Positions 9,501-19,733 of a stretch of 64,000 nt of DNA are shown here, piece by piece. The stretch covers positions 1 through 64,000 of the forward strand of contig JAHHIH010000024.1 in the NCBI GenBank assembly GCA_019358835.1, in the 5' to 3' direction. A program made the translations under genes and the position numbers. This stretch comes from Tildeniella torsiva UHER 1998/13D. Its GTDB lineage: Bacteria; Cyanobacteriota; Cyanobacteriia; Phormidesmidales; Phormidesmidaceae. Each line of letters starts with the position of its first letter. Within the stretch, counting starts at the first letter, position 1. The notes beneath the pieces were generated by a model that was given only the letters and a program-made list of their open reading frames with translations, ran no database searches and was not told where the DNA came from.

Positions 9501-9914
9501 TTAGGCTGAGCGAATCAGGGCTTTGGCCTGCTGAATCCAGAGGCTAACCTGGTCAGGGGTAGGGCACAGGTCATTGCGCTGGAGGGTGGCCACATGCAGC
9601 CGACGCAATCGGGTGTAGAGCCCCTGGGCCGTAGAGTCGGCCAACTGTGCCACAGAGATAATGCCAGCGTGCAGCAGTAGCCCATTAAACTGACATCCCA
9701 CGGCAGGCACCCGAGCCAGTTCGGCCAAAATGACCCACTTGGTGACGTAGCGCAGGGGTACCTGCATCTTCTTAGCCAGGGTTTGGCGGTGGTCTGCGGT
9801 GGCCCCATAACGACGGAGGTGTTCAGTACTGGTTAGGCCCAGCTGAGTCATGCCCTGGGCGTGGGTGGGGCTGAGCCCCGGCAGCTGATCGAGGCGATAG
9901 GCTGGGGTAGCCAT
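9501..9914 (-). CDS. DUF4332-like helix-hairpin-helix protein
   Basis: YRLDQLPGLSPTHAQGMTQLGLTSTEHLRRYG; start trimmed to MATPAYRL. Confidence 0.65.
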   Translation of the reverse strand: MATPAYRLDQLPGLSPTHAQGMTQLGLTSTEHLRRYGATADHRQTLAKKMQVPLRYVTKWVILAELARVPAVGCQFNGLLLHAGIISVAQLADSTAQGLYTRLRRLHVATLQRNDLCPTPDQVSLWIQQAKALIRSA

Positions 9915-10008
9915 AGAAAACCTGCGTTGATAAGGAACGGCATTTGTCTGAGCATGAATCAGCTGTACCGGCAAAAAAGCAGGCTATACTGGTGGACATG
10001 TTGGTCTA

Positions 10009-10082
10009 CGGGATGTAGCGCAGCTTGGTAGCGCGCCTGCTTTGGGAGCAGGATGTCGCAGGTTCAAATCCTGTCATCCCGA
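10009..10082 (+). tRNA. tRNA-Pro (anticodon TGG)
   Basis: Cloverleaf: CGGGATG/CATCCCG acceptor, CCTGC-TTTGGGA-GCAGG anticodon arm, GGTTCAAATCC T-arm. Confidence 0.97.
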
Positions 10083-10228
10083 TTTTGAGTATAGTGGCTT
10101 GCCCTAGGCAGATAGTAGGACTGTCACAGGGAGCCATCCAAAAGCCTCCTTGTCTGTAGTATCTATAGTCAGTGATATTGACGATCATTTGCCCGCTTCT
10201 TTGCCGTTACGCCACGACGAAATATCCT

Positions 10229-10996
10229 ATGAGACACCTCTTTTCTGCCCTTCTGCGGCCCCTTCCCCTGTTGACTGTCTTGGCCAGCGGTAGCTTGCTG
10301 GGTGGTGGTCTGGTGATGCCTCTACCCGCCGCCGCCCTGGGGGAAGAGGCCATTGTCGATAAGCTTGAACAGGTGCCGGTCTTTGTAATTTTGAACTCTG
10401 ACGGTCAGCCCCTCACCGCTGCCGCAGAGGTGGATGATCAGGAAGTGAAAGTGCCCGTAGTCTTTATTGACGGTGAGGCGGCTGAAGAGTTTTTGACCCG
10501 CGCCCGAGAAGAAGATCCCAGCGCTGAGGTAGCCCTGGTGGATCTCGGTACCCTGTACCAGGAAACGGTTCTCGGCGATGAAGAGCAAGTCCCATTGCTG
10601 TATCTTCCCATTGGCGATGAGTTAGATACGGCGACACAGCTTCAATCTAATTTTCAAGGGGTACCGTTGTTTATAGCTCGTCAGGGTGCCGACGGCCCTT
10701 ACCTCACCATTAACCAAGACGGTCAGGCTTCGCTGCCGATGTTTTTCTCGCGTAACGATCTGCAGACCCTGCTCGATCGCTATGGAGAGACTAACGCCGA
10801 AGCCGCCGATAACATTGTGGTGCAGGTGCTGTCGTTAGAGTGGCTGCTGGCTACCATGAGCAGCAATAGTGACCCTGAGCTGGATGCCCAGCTTCAGCAG
10901 GTGCGGCTCTTTCCCTCTACGGAGGTGCTCAACTTCATTCGAGCCCAAGAGGCAGAGCCCGCTGCTGGCGAACCAGCACCTGCTGCTGGAGAATAA
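10229..10996 (+). CDS. Tic22-family protein
   Basis: Signal-like N-terminus, then VPVFVILNSDGQPLTAAAEV...VPVVFIDGEAAEEFLTRARE...VALVDLGTLYQ. Confidence 0.85.
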   Translation: MRHLFSALLRPLPLLTVLASGSLLGGGLVMPLPAAALGEEAIVDKLEQVPVFVILNSDGQPLTAAAEVDDQEVKVPVVFIDGEAAEEFLTRAREEDPSAEVALVDLGTLYQETVLGDEEQVPLLYLPIGDELDTATQLQSNFQGVPLFIARQGADGPYLTINQDGQASLPMFFSRNDLQTLLDRYGETNAEAADNIVVQVLSLEWLLATMSSNSDPELDAQLQQVRLFPSTEVLNFIRAQEAEPAAGEPAPAAGE

Positions 10997-11050
10997 AACT
11001 CCTGATCACGTTGGGGGTACCTAACCGAGATTAGGAATTAGCAAAACAAA

Positions 11051-11094
11051 AAAATAGCCGATGGCTAAGCAGAGTCAAAGCCATCGGCTATTTT
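11051..11094. terminator. Perfect 16-bp bidirectional terminator hairpin
   Basis: AAAATAGCCGATGGCT...AGCCATCGGCTATTTT between convergent tic22-like and XFP-like genes. Confidence 0.88.
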
Positions 11095-11097
11095 TGT

Positions 11098-11122
11098 CTT
11101 TGAAGCCACTATGGCTTCAAAG
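11098..11122. terminator. Second 10-bp stem-loop CTTTGAAGCC-actat-GGCTTCAAAG
   Basis: Perfect inverted repeat 17 nt from the XFP-like stop codon. Confidence 0.6.
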
Positions 11123-11138
11123 GCGATTGAACCCAACC

Positions 11139-13343
11139 TTAGCCCAGCAGCGCGGTGGCTCTAGCCACAAAGTTGTCGGCGGTAATCCCGTTAAGCGCCA
11201 TAATCTGGCCAGCGCTAGCGGTGGTTTCCCCGCGTTTCCAGCAAAAGGTATCGCGGGGGGACGTGCTGCGCAGCATGATGGGTTCTAGCATAGCGCTAGA
11301 GCCACCGGTCACCCCAATCAGCACGTCGCCGCCAAAAAGACGCTCGAACCCGGCATCGTCTAAGAAATTGCTGTCGGGTTCAGAGCACATGTCCCAAGCC
11401 ACATCGGTCGGACGATAGAGCTGGCGTGGGTTAACCACTGACACAATGCGGCTGCCAATGCCTTTAGCCGCTAACTGTTCGGCGGCTTCAACCACGGGTA
11501 TCAGAGTCATATCGCCAATCACCGCAAACACAACGGTTTTATCGCCAGCGGTGCTAGTCAACGCTACCGCTCCCTCGGCTAGGGCGCGGCGGGTCTGCTC
11601 GAAGGTGGTGCGCACGGGCAGCGGCGACTTGCTGGCCGTGATCGTGATGCCTTTGTTGCGGGTGCCCAGCGCCCAGTCGTAGCACACCTGAATGCTGTTG
11701 GCGTCGGTTGGAAAGAGCGCGTACACGTTGCCGTTGCGCAGCATGCCCGCGAAGTAGTTTTCGACCTCGGGGCGCTGGTGGGTCCAGCCGTTGCGGCCCT
11801 GTTCTAGGGCACCGGCGGTAAATAGGGCAATGGTAGAGGGGGTGGGGCGACGCAGCTCAGCCATCGCCTGGGTGACGGTCTGCCAGATGGGCAAGCCGTT
11901 GATGGCAAAGGATTCGTAGGAGCACCAGAGGGTGCGCGCACCAAACAGAGCCTGGGCAGCGGCAAACCCGGCGCAGGCATCTTCGCTGAGGGGTTCATAC
12001 ACCTGCCCCTGGGGCTGTTGAAAGTAGGTGGCGTCGGTGGTGGGGTGAATGATTTTGAGCGCCTGGTTGATGTTGTTAATGCCAGAGGCGGCGTTGCCGT
12101 CGGCGTTGGTGACGACAAACTGCGCATCTTGCTGGCCCACATAGCCCACCAGGGCTCCCATGGCGGTGGTGGCCACCTGCTTATCGCCCCCGACGGGGAA
12201 TTCGTTGAGGGGCAGGGTGCCCAGGTCGGCCAGGGGTAGTACCGATTCTGTGACTGCTGTTTTAGCGCCGGGGCCGCCCATGGAGCGTTCATAGTTGGTG
12301 CGCACCAGTGCCCAGGCGTCGGGATGCAGGGCGCGGGTAGTGAGGGCGCTGACGATGTAGTCGCGCTGGAGGGAGTCGCCAGGGTAGAGGTTGTGGGATT
12401 GGGCGCCGCGCTTGTGGACGCCTGCCCCTTTGAGCTGCTTGACAATTAAGACGGTGAGGGTGCCGCCCAGGGCAAGCTTGGCCGCTTTATCGGTGGCTTC
12501 GAGCACGGCCTGGGTAAAGGCAAAGCGCTGGGGAAAGGAGAAGGCGGTGCTGTCTACATAATCGCCGGGCTGATCGGCGTCGTCAAAGTCTTTGGCATCG
12601 ACGAGGACTACCTCCTGGAAGCCGTTGCCGCGCCAGTATTCAACCATGGCCTGGTTGGACTTGGTGGAGACCATACTGTGGTGTTCCTGGCTGTAGCCAT
12701 TCCACACCAGGATGGGCAGGAAGTTGGTGACGGTGGGGTAGGCGGTGTTGAAGTGGCCAAAGCTGCTCATGATGTAGGGCTCGCCCAGGCCGCCGTCGCC
12801 GATGGTGACGGGGAACAGGACACCGGGGTGCAGCTTGGCCCCGACCATGGCGAAGTGCTGGCCCTGGCCCAGCGGCCCGGCGGGGTTGAGCAGGCCGGGG
12901 ATTTGGCCGGATAGGTGGCCCAGCAGACCGTGGGTTTCGCGGAAGCGATCGCACAGCTGCTGTACGGTCTCAATCCCCATATCCTCCAGCGATCGATCTA
13001 AAAACACATTGCTGTAAAAGCCGGGGGCGTGGTGGCCGACCTCGGTAATGATGTTTTTGTGGCCCAGCATGACCAGGGAGGCGATCGCCTCCGTGATGCT
13101 GGCAAAGCCGCCGGGGTGGCCCGACTCTTTGCTGGCGGTGACTTGTAGGGTGAGGTAGCGCAGCGCGTCGGCGGCCAGCAGGGTCTGGTAGACGGCTTCT
13201 GGGTCGCTGGGCGAAGATACGGCGGTTTGGTCTGGGGCGATCGCCGCAGTCTGGCCGTAGGCCGCAAACTCGGGGAGCAGCTCCCCAAAGTGCTGAATGC
13301 CTTCACAAAAAGCCGGAATCGATTGCGTGGTGGCCACCGTCAT
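11139..13343 (-). CDS. Divergent thiamine-diphosphate enzyme of the phosphoketolase/transketolase superfamily
   Basis: IGDGGLGEPYIMSSFGHFNTAYPTVTNFLPILVWNGY (ThDP GDG...N motif resembling XFP), GWTHQRPEVENYFAGMLRNGNVYALFPTDANSIQVCYDWALGTRN, C-terminal VLIGVTGGSSAMLEPIM; classical XFP GPGHGGP replaced by GHHAPGF. Confidence 0.75.
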   Translation of the reverse strand: MTVATTQSIPAFCEGIQHFGELLPEFAAYGQTAAIAPDQTAVSSPSDPEAVYQTLLAADALRYLTLQVTASKESGHPGGFASITEAIASLVMLGHKNIITEVGHHAPGFYSNVFLDRSLEDMGIETVQQLCDRFRETHGLLGHLSGQIPGLLNPAGPLGQGQHFAMVGAKLHPGVLFPVTIGDGGLGEPYIMSSFGHFNTAYPTVTNFLPILVWNGYSQEHHSMVSTKSNQAMVEYWRGNGFQEVVLVDAKDFDDADQPGDYVDSTAFSFPQRFAFTQAVLEATDKAAKLALGGTLTVLIVKQLKGAGVHKRGAQSHNLYPGDSLQRDYIVSALTTRALHPDAWALVRTNYERSMGGPGAKTAVTESVLPLADLGTLPLNEFPVGGDKQVATTAMGALVGYVGQQDAQFVVTNADGNAASGINNINQALKIIHPTTDATYFQQPQGQVYEPLSEDACAGFAAAQALFGARTLWCSYESFAINGLPIWQTVTQAMAELRRPTPSTIALFTAGALEQGRNGWTHQRPEVENYFAGMLRNGNVYALFPTDANSIQVCYDWALGTRNKGITITASKSPLPVRTTFEQTRRALAEGAVALTSTAGDKTVVFAVIGDMTLIPVVEAAEQLAAKGIGSRIVSVVNPRQLYRPTDVAWDMCSEPDSNFLDDAGFERLFGGDVLIGVTGGSSAMLEPIMLRSTSPRDTFCWKRGETTASAGQIMALNGITADNFVARATALLG

Positions 13344-13576
13344 ACCTTAACCCTCTAGCTAGCGTCAAAAGAACTGTTGCTCCCCAACCCCGCTGGCGCG
13401 CCCTGTCTGAGTAAGGAGAGGGCATTTGCCCGGCAAAGGCGCCATTGTATACAGTCGGCAAGGAGCTGTTAACCATCCTACACAGCCATGGGGCACCGAG
13501 ACGGTGGGCACCATTACGATTCTGGGGAGCTGTGATTGGGGTAAGCCGAGATTTGTGTGATTACGTTGCTGGGGTA

Positions 13577-14047
13577 TTAGGGGTGCGCGCCATGGATGGT
13601 GGCCGATCGCAACAGCAGGGGGAGCCAACTAATGGCTAAACCCAGAAGCGCCAGGGCCGATAGCCAAAAGAATGCCACCACGTCTCTAAATCCGGCGATT
13701 AAATTATCAACTCGGGCCAGCAGCGACACGGCAATCAGCATGAGGAAGTAGGCAAACCGCTGAAACTGGCTGACGGCGGCCACCGCCAGCGAGGCTATAG
13801 CGAGCGCCATAACGAAGTATCCCAGATCAGACTGAAAGCCTAGCAGCAGCAGCTGCCGCATTCTGGGCCAGCCTAGGGTAATGGCCCAGGCCCCCCAGAT
13901 CGCCAGCAGGCCGCTGACGGCCCAGCCGAGGGGAGATGTCTTGTTATGGTGCAAAAAACCACCGTAGGTGGCATAGGCCATGATCAAGAGCGTCCACGAG
14001 AGCCAGTGGCTCTGGAGCACGGTCTGTAGGGAGCGATCTAATTTCAT
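13577..14047 (-). CDS. Small hypothetical membrane protein
   Basis: Hydrophobic multi-pass ORF of 156 aa. Confidence 0.55.
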   Translation of the reverse strand: MKLDRSLQTVLQSHWLSWTLLIMAYATYGGFLHHNKTSPLGWAVSGLLAIWGAWAITLGWPRMRQLLLLGFQSDLGYFVMALAIASLAVAAVSQFQRFAYFLMLIAVSLLARVDNLIAGFRDVVAFFWLSALALLGLAISWLPLLLRSATIHGAHP

Positions 14048-14071
14048 GGCGATTGCCTCGCGAGGGACAAG

Positions 14072-14476
14072 CTAAAGATTAGTGGAAATGGCCTGCACGG
14101 GGCAGGTGGGCACACACTGCTCACAGACAATGCAGCGCGATCGCGCAAAGGTCAGCCGGTAGGTCTCGGGGTCGAGGGTGAGGGCACGGGTGGGGCAGAC
14201 CCCGGTACAGAGCCCACAGTGGACGCAGAGGTCGTCATCCACCACAATCTCACCGCTGGCGCTCGACACTTCAATATCCTGCACTTCTAGCCAGTCGATG
14301 GCGTCGTTGAGCTGGTCGATGTCGCCCGACAGCTCGACCACCAGGGTGCCTACCTGGTTGGGGGCCACCTGGGCGCGAATAATGTTGGCGGCAATATTAA
14401 AGTCTTTGGCCAGTCGGTAGGTGATCGGCATGTGCACCGATCGCTTGGGGAAAATCAGCTTAACCCGTTTTTTCAT
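14072..14476 (-). CDS. NIL-domain plus 4Fe-4S ferredoxin protein
   Basis: NIL-like N-terminus and two CxxCxxCxxxCP clusters (CVHCGLCTGVCPTRAL, CIVCEQCVPTCPVQAI). Confidence 0.88.
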   Translation of the reverse strand: MKKRVKLIFPKRSVHMPITYRLAKDFNIAANIIRAQVAPNQVGTLVVELSGDIDQLNDAIDWLEVQDIEVSSASGEIVVDDDLCVHCGLCTGVCPTRALTLDPETYRLTFARSRCIVCEQCVPTCPVQAISTNL

Positions 14477-14588
14477 GGCCGCCTCTACACCCCGATTCTT
14501 TTACACTAAATATTAGCGGGCTGCTTCTATCCTAACCGGAGACCCAGGGTGTCCCGCCCTCATCCCATGCTGAGACTGCCGCCGCCCT

Positions 14589-15170
14589 ATGTCAGACCCT
14601 TCCCCTAGCCCTACGGAACTCCCGACCAGCCGCGCCCGCAATCTGGTGGTCGCAATCGCGGCTATTGTGCTGGCGATCGCCATGGTATTGGGCATTCGCA
14701 CCCAGTCAACCACCCCCTCGCTAAGCGAACTGGCCACCAGCGCTGTGCCCTACGAGGTGGCCCAAACCAATGGCAGGCCCACGCTGCTGGAGTTTTACGC
14801 CAACTGGTGCACTAGCTGTCAGGCGATGGCGGGCGATATGGCCGAGCTGCGGGACGGGTACGGCGATCGCGTCAATTTCGTCATGCTCAACATCGACAAC
14901 AACAAGTGGCTGCCCGAAATGCTGGCCTACCGGGTCGAAGGCATTCCCCACTTTGTCTATATGGGGGCCGATGCCCATCCCATCGCCACCGCTGTTGGCG
15001 AACAGCCCCGGCAGATTCTCAGCGACAACCTAGACGCGCTGATTGCCCAGGCTCCCCTGCCCCACCAGCAGACCTTTGGCCGCACTTCAGAGGTGGAGGG
15101 GGATTTTCTGTCGCGGCAGAGCGCTGTTAATGACGATCCTCGCGCCCACGGCAGTGCGATCGTGAATTAA
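14589..15170 (+). CDS. Membrane-anchored thioredoxin-like protein (TxlA/HCF164-like)
   Basis: N-terminal TM segment, LLEFYANWCTSCQAMAGDMAEL...EGIPHFVYMG. Confidence 0.85.
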   Translation: MSDPSPSPTELPTSRARNLVVAIAAIVLAIAMVLGIRTQSTTPSLSELATSAVPYEVAQTNGRPTLLEFYANWCTSCQAMAGDMAELRDGYGDRVNFVMLNIDNNKWLPEMLAYRVEGIPHFVYMGADAHPIATAVGEQPRQILSDNLDALIAQAPLPHQQTFGRTSEVEGDFLSRQSAVNDDPRAHGSAIVN

Positions 15171-15187
15171 CCTGGGGCCGGGATGCG

Positions 15188-15574
15188 TCAGGTCATCGCA
15201 TTCCAAATAGTTTTTGTGTCAGCAAACATCCGAAAACGACAGACTTTGCCATCCCGCAGATCGTAGATATGGGTGGCAGCCGCATCCAGAGGCTTGCCTG
15301 TCATACGGTTTCTCCCCACATATCGCCCCACTACAACCACTGCATTGCCAGCATCTAGATAGTCTTCGATCTCGTAGGAGAAGCCGATCCAATCGGCTCG
15401 GTTGGCTTCAAACACGTTCTGGATCACCTCGGCTGCACCTCGATGGGTCTTACCGTTTGGGAAACCCTCATTTTGCATCCATTCCAGATCTGCTGTGCAA
15501 ATATCCAGGAATGCATCGTAATCTTGCTCACGAAAGGTTCGGTAGAGTTCTTTAATAAGATCGATATTGTTCAC
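15188..15574 (-). CDS. SnoaL-like/NTF2-fold protein
   Basis: NIDLIKELYRTFREQDYDAFLDICTADLEWMQNEGF...THIYDLRDGKVCRFRMFADT. Confidence 0.8.
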   Translation of the reverse strand: MNNIDLIKELYRTFREQDYDAFLDICTADLEWMQNEGFPNGKTHRGAAEVIQNVFEANRADWIGFSYEIEDYLDAGNAVVVVGRYVGRNRMTGKPLDAAATHIYDLRDGKVCRFRMFADTKTIWNAMT

Positions 15575-15618
15575 TGTTCAACCCATTGACAATTGGCTTT
15601 CCTGCCGCAGATAAGTTG

Positions 15619-16734
15619 CTAGATGGCTGCCAGAGTTTCAGCTGGTTGAGTCGCCAAGTCAGGAAAGACATCGCGCACGGCCGGGTGAATCAGCTTCCCG
15701 GCTGAAACGTTCAGCCCGTTCTGCAACCCGCTGTCAAGGGCCAGGGCATCCATGCCGTGGTGGGCCAGTTTGAGCACGTAGGGCAAGGTGGCATTGTTGA
15801 GGGCCTGGGTGGCCGTCCAGGGCACAGCACCGGGCATGTTGGGCACCCCAAAGTGAACCACCCCCTGCTCAACGTAGGTGGGCTGGCTGTGGGAGGTGGG
15901 GCGCAGGGTTTCAATGCAGCCGCCCTGATCCACAGCTACGTCGATAATGACCGAGCCGGGGCGCATGGTGGCCACTAGCTCCCTTGAAACCAGGGTGGGG
16001 GCCTTGCGGCCGGGCACCAGCACCGCGCCGATCAGCAGGTCGGCCTGGGGTACCGAGGCGGCAATTTGGGCAGAACTGCTGTAGAGCAGCTCAACGCGGG
16101 AACCAAACAGGGTTTCGAGATAGGCCAGCCGCTCGACGTTGAGGTCGATGATTTGCACCCTAGCTCCCAAGCCCACCGCCATTTTGGCCGCCTCGGTACC
16201 GACTACGCCGCCGCCCAAAATCACCACGGTGCCGGGGGCTACGCCGGGCATGCCCCCCAGCAGCACGCCCCGCCCGCCCTGCTGACGCTCCAGGTAGCGG
16301 GCACCAAACTGTACCGACAGCCTCCCGGCAATCACGCTCATGGGGGTGAGCAGGGGTAGCCTGCCGTCGGCGGTGGTGACGGTTTCGTAGGCGATCGCAT
16401 CAATACCGCTGGCCATTAGCGCTTCGGTGAGCGATCGCTCGGCTGCCAAATGCAAATACGTAAACAACATCAGGTCTGGGCGAAAGAATCCATATTCGGA
16501 GGGCTGGGGCTCTTTGACCTTGACCACCATGCCTTGGCTCCAGGCCGTGGCCGCATCGGCAACTAGGCTGGCCCCGGCGGCCTCATAGTCGCTATCCCCA
16601 AAGCCCGACCCGGCTCCGGCCCCGGCTTGCACTGACACCTGGTGCCCTCGCTGGCAGAGGCTCTGCACCGCCGCTGGGGTCAGCCCTACGCGAAATTCCT
16701 GATCCTTAATTTCCTTGGGTAGCCCGATGCGCAT
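15619..16734 (-). CDS. ald: Alanine dehydrogenase
   Basis: MRIGLPKEIKDQEFRVGLTPAAVQSL, VILGGGVVGTEAAKMAVGLGA, NMPGAVPWTATQALNNATLPYVL. Confidence 0.95.
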   Translation of the reverse strand: MRIGLPKEIKDQEFRVGLTPAAVQSLCQRGHQVSVQAGAGAGSGFGDSDYEAAGASLVADAATAWSQGMVVKVKEPQPSEYGFFRPDLMLFTYLHLAAERSLTEALMASGIDAIAYETVTTADGRLPLLTPMSVIAGRLSVQFGARYLERQQGGRGVLLGGMPGVAPGTVVILGGGVVGTEAAKMAVGLGARVQIIDLNVERLAYLETLFGSRVELLYSSSAQIAASVPQADLLIGAVLVPGRKAPTLVSRELVATMRPGSVIIDVAVDQGGCIETLRPTSHSQPTYVEQGVVHFGVPNMPGAVPWTATQALNNATLPYVLKLAHHGMDALALDSGLQNGLNVSAGKLIHPAVRDVFPDLATQPAETLAAI

Positions 16735-16817
16735 AGTGTCGCCCTGAGTAGGTGGGAAGGTAATCCCATCCTAGCTAACCCCCGGCGAGGCAAACCCCTA
16801 TGGGTCAAGGAATTCCC

Positions 16818-18143
16818 CTACCCTGCGCTGCCGGGCTGAGGCAAGTAAAGGGTGAAGCAACTGCCTTGGCCAGCTTCAGAGGTGAGGGCAATGGTGCCGC
16901 CGTGGAGCTTGGCGAGACGCTGGGACAGGTGCAGGCCCAGACCGTGGCCCGCACGGGCATGGTTGCCCTGGCGAAACCACTCAAACACCCCAGACTGCTC
17001 GGCGGCAGGAATGCCGATGCCGGTGTCGGCCACCGATAGCCATACCCAGGGGCGATCGCGAGGATAACTGCTGGTCACCTCAACCTCAGGCGGCAGATGC
17101 GGCGCATTGCCCACCGTAACAGTGACGCTGCCGGTGTCAGTAAATTTAATCGCATTGCCGATCAGGTTAGTAATCACCCGGCGCAGTTCTAGGTGGTCGC
17201 CCTCTACGGTAAACGCATCGTCGTTTAACAGCCCCTCTCCCCGAGTGAACTGATCTGTAGTGCCGGTGCCGTTAGCGGCGGAAACAGCGGTGCGAGAAGC
17301 GTCCACCCGGTCAGCCCGACACAGCACAGCCGTCAGGGATTTCTCAGCGGCAATGGGGGCCAGCTCTGTCACTACGGTTTCAGCTAAGTTGAGAAGATTG
17401 ACTGGCGACAGGGTCAGCGCCTTGTGACCGGCCTCGTGACGGTATACCTCCAGCAGCGTGTTGACCATGCTGAGCAGGTGGCGATTGCTGTCAATGATGG
17501 TGGCGATCGCCTCTTTGCCATCCTCGGGCATGGGGCCAAAGGCATCGCCCTGGCACAGCTTGAGCATGCGGTTGGCGGCCACCAGGGGCGTGCGCAGGTC
17601 GTGGGTGAGACGGGCCACAAAGTCGTCCCGCTGGCGAATCATGTTGGCCTGGCCATCCATGCTGCGTTTGAGGCGCAGCAGCGATCGCACCCTGGCCCGC
17701 AGCTCATTGACATCCACCGGCTTGCGAATAAAGTCGTCGGCCCCAGCGTCTAGCCCCTGCACCAGGCTCGACTGGTCGTGGGCAGTGATTAGCAAAATGG
17801 GAATGTAAGGCAAGGTCGCGTCGCTGCGAATCTTTTGGGTCACGGCGTAGCCGTCGAGCCCTGGCATCATCACATCGAGCAAAATCAGGTCGGGGGGAGG
17901 AACCTGTCGCACCACCTCTAATGCAGCCTGGCCGCTCTCCACACAGGTCATGCGGTAGTCGGGGTCATCCAGAATCGATTCGATCAGGAACAAATTGTCT
18001 GGAGAGTCGTCTACAGCCAGAATGGCGAAGGAGTCATCGGGATAGTCCGGAGGCATTACGGGTTCGACACTGTTGGCGGGGCTTGTCTTATAAGAGTTTC
18101 CGTAGCGTTGCATAGCCATAGTTACGTCAGTTAGGACATCCAA
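16818..18143 (-). CDS. Receiver-histidine kinase hybrid
   Basis: REC (LAVDDSPDNLFLIESIL...DLILLDVMMPGLDGYAV), HisKA (RLTHDLRTPLVAANRML), HATPase (NLIGNAIKFTD, VADTGIGIP). Confidence 0.92.
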   Translation of the reverse strand: MDVLTDVTMAMQRYGNSYKTSPANSVEPVMPPDYPDDSFAILAVDDSPDNLFLIESILDDPDYRMTCVESGQAALEVVRQVPPPDLILLDVMMPGLDGYAVTQKIRSDATLPYIPILLITAHDQSSLVQGLDAGADDFIRKPVDVNELRARVRSLLRLKRSMDGQANMIRQRDDFVARLTHDLRTPLVAANRMLKLCQGDAFGPMPEDGKEAIATIIDSNRHLLSMVNTLLEVYRHEAGHKALTLSPVNLLNLAETVVTELAPIAAEKSLTAVLCRADRVDASRTAVSAANGTGTTDQFTRGEGLLNDDAFTVEGDHLELRRVITNLIGNAIKFTDTGSVTVTVGNAPHLPPEVEVTSSYPRDRPWVWLSVADTGIGIPAAEQSGVFEWFRQGNHARAGHGLGLHLSQRLAKLHGGTIALTSEAGQGSCFTLYLPQPGSAG

Positions 18144-18311
18144 AAACCCTTAAAAACGCTCGAACGTTCATCTGGGAAATGGGAAATGCCTCGATCAGAC
18201 TTGCTCTTGCTATAGCTATAAAATCGTATCTGAGCTAGCAAAAGGCTAAATGCCCTACTCCTAGAAATGCCACAATATTATGTCAACAACCTCTATCTGA
18301 GGGCATAGCCC

Positions 18312-19568
18312 CTAGGATGGCAGCGCCCTAGCCAGGGTAAAGAGTTCTAGCTCCTGAGCCCGGCCTCGAATGGGGTGTAGCCCTACCGACTGCAAGGGCC
18401 AAGCCCCCACGCGCTGACGAGTGGCATCGCTAACCAGCACACCGTGCCCTAGGGTTTTGGTCAGGGCTTCGAGCCGGGCGGCCACGTTCACCGTATCGCC
18501 AATCACCGTAAACTCAAGGCGACCGCTGGTGCCCAAACAGCCCGTTACCACAGGGCCAGAATGCACGCCTACGCCCATGGCCAGGGGCGAAATTCGCGGC
18601 ACTTCCCGCACCATGGCGGTGGCGGCGGTGAGGGCGCTGCGGGCGTGGTTTTCGAGCGGGTCGGGAGCCCCAAAGACCGCCAGCATGCCGTCTCCCATAA
18701 ATTTATCTACCCAGCCGCCGTGGTGTTCCACAATGGTGGCGAGCAACCCCTGGTATCGATTGAGAAAATCCAGAACTGCCTGGGGTTCTAGGGCTTCGGC
18801 AAAGTGGGTAAACTCGCGCAGATCAGTGACCACCACCGTAACATCGCGCTTCTGGGACTGCTGGAGCAGTTCTAACGGCGACTCGAAGGCGGCTTCGACA
18901 ATGGATTTGGGTAAAAACTGGGCCATTAGCATGCGCCCCGACTCATTTTTGACGTGGCGGCGCACGATGACCGCCATCCGCATGCCCAAATAGCCAGTGC
19001 CAAACACCGTAATGCCGGCAAACAGAGCCAGGGCCAGGTTGAGTTGAAACAGCACCGCCGCATAGCTAAAGTTCGCCAGGGCCAGCAGCGAGGTGAGCAA
19101 CGCCGCGCGGCGACTCAGGCGCAGCCCCCCCGATACGGCCACTAGGCTGCAAAAGGCCACCACGTTGGTCACAATCAGCGGTTGGGTAGCCCCTAGCACC
19201 CGCCAAATATTGGTGATAAAGGCCCACAGCAGCAGGTTGTCAAAAATGGGGATGATCACCTGCCAGCGGTGCAGCGCCTCCATAGACAGGCCCTGGCGCA
19301 AAATCACCACCAGCCCCAGGGCAACGAGATTGGCGCAGAGGCTAATGATCATCACTGTAGGCGGCACGTGGTCTTTGCCCAGCAGCACCTGGGGAAACAA
19401 AAACACCGCTACGTCGAGCAGTAGGGAGATCAGCAGCACTCCCATCCGCACGTAGGACAGCTGGAGTTCGTTGCGGTGGGCCTCTTGGGACACCACCTGA
19501 TCAAGCGCGGCTTGAATGGTGAGGCGACGGGACAGCGTGGTGGTGCCCGCAGGGGTTTGAAAGGTCAT
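18312..19568 (-). CDS. Membrane-bound class III adenylate/guanylate cyclase
   Basis: TM N-terminus; cyclase motifs VVVTDLREFTHFAE, VDKFMGDGMLAVFGAP, FTVIGDTVNVAARLE. Confidence 0.93.
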   Translation of the reverse strand: MTFQTPAGTTTLSRRLTIQAALDQVVSQEAHRNELQLSYVRMGVLLISLLLDVAVFLFPQVLLGKDHVPPTVMIISLCANLVALGLVVILRQGLSMEALHRWQVIIPIFDNLLLWAFITNIWRVLGATQPLIVTNVVAFCSLVAVSGGLRLSRRAALLTSLLALANFSYAAVLFQLNLALALFAGITVFGTGYLGMRMAVIVRRHVKNESGRMLMAQFLPKSIVEAAFESPLELLQQSQKRDVTVVVTDLREFTHFAEALEPQAVLDFLNRYQGLLATIVEHHGGWVDKFMGDGMLAVFGAPDPLENHARSALTAATAMVREVPRISPLAMGVGVHSGPVVTGCLGTSGRLEFTVIGDTVNVAARLEALTKTLGHGVLVSDATRQRVGAWPLQSVGLHPIRGRAQELELFTLARALPS

Positions 19569-19733
19569 CTCCGCTGAGGGTTGAGGGGTAGCACAGAAGC
19601 GATGTCCCTGATGAGGCGAAGCGCGGCGATGGTCAAGGATCGGCCCCCTAGGGCGATCGCCGCAACCTAATGGCTTAATTCATTAAACCACGGCCCTTAG
19701 CGTGCTTCTGCGGACTGTACTTGAAGGGTACCC

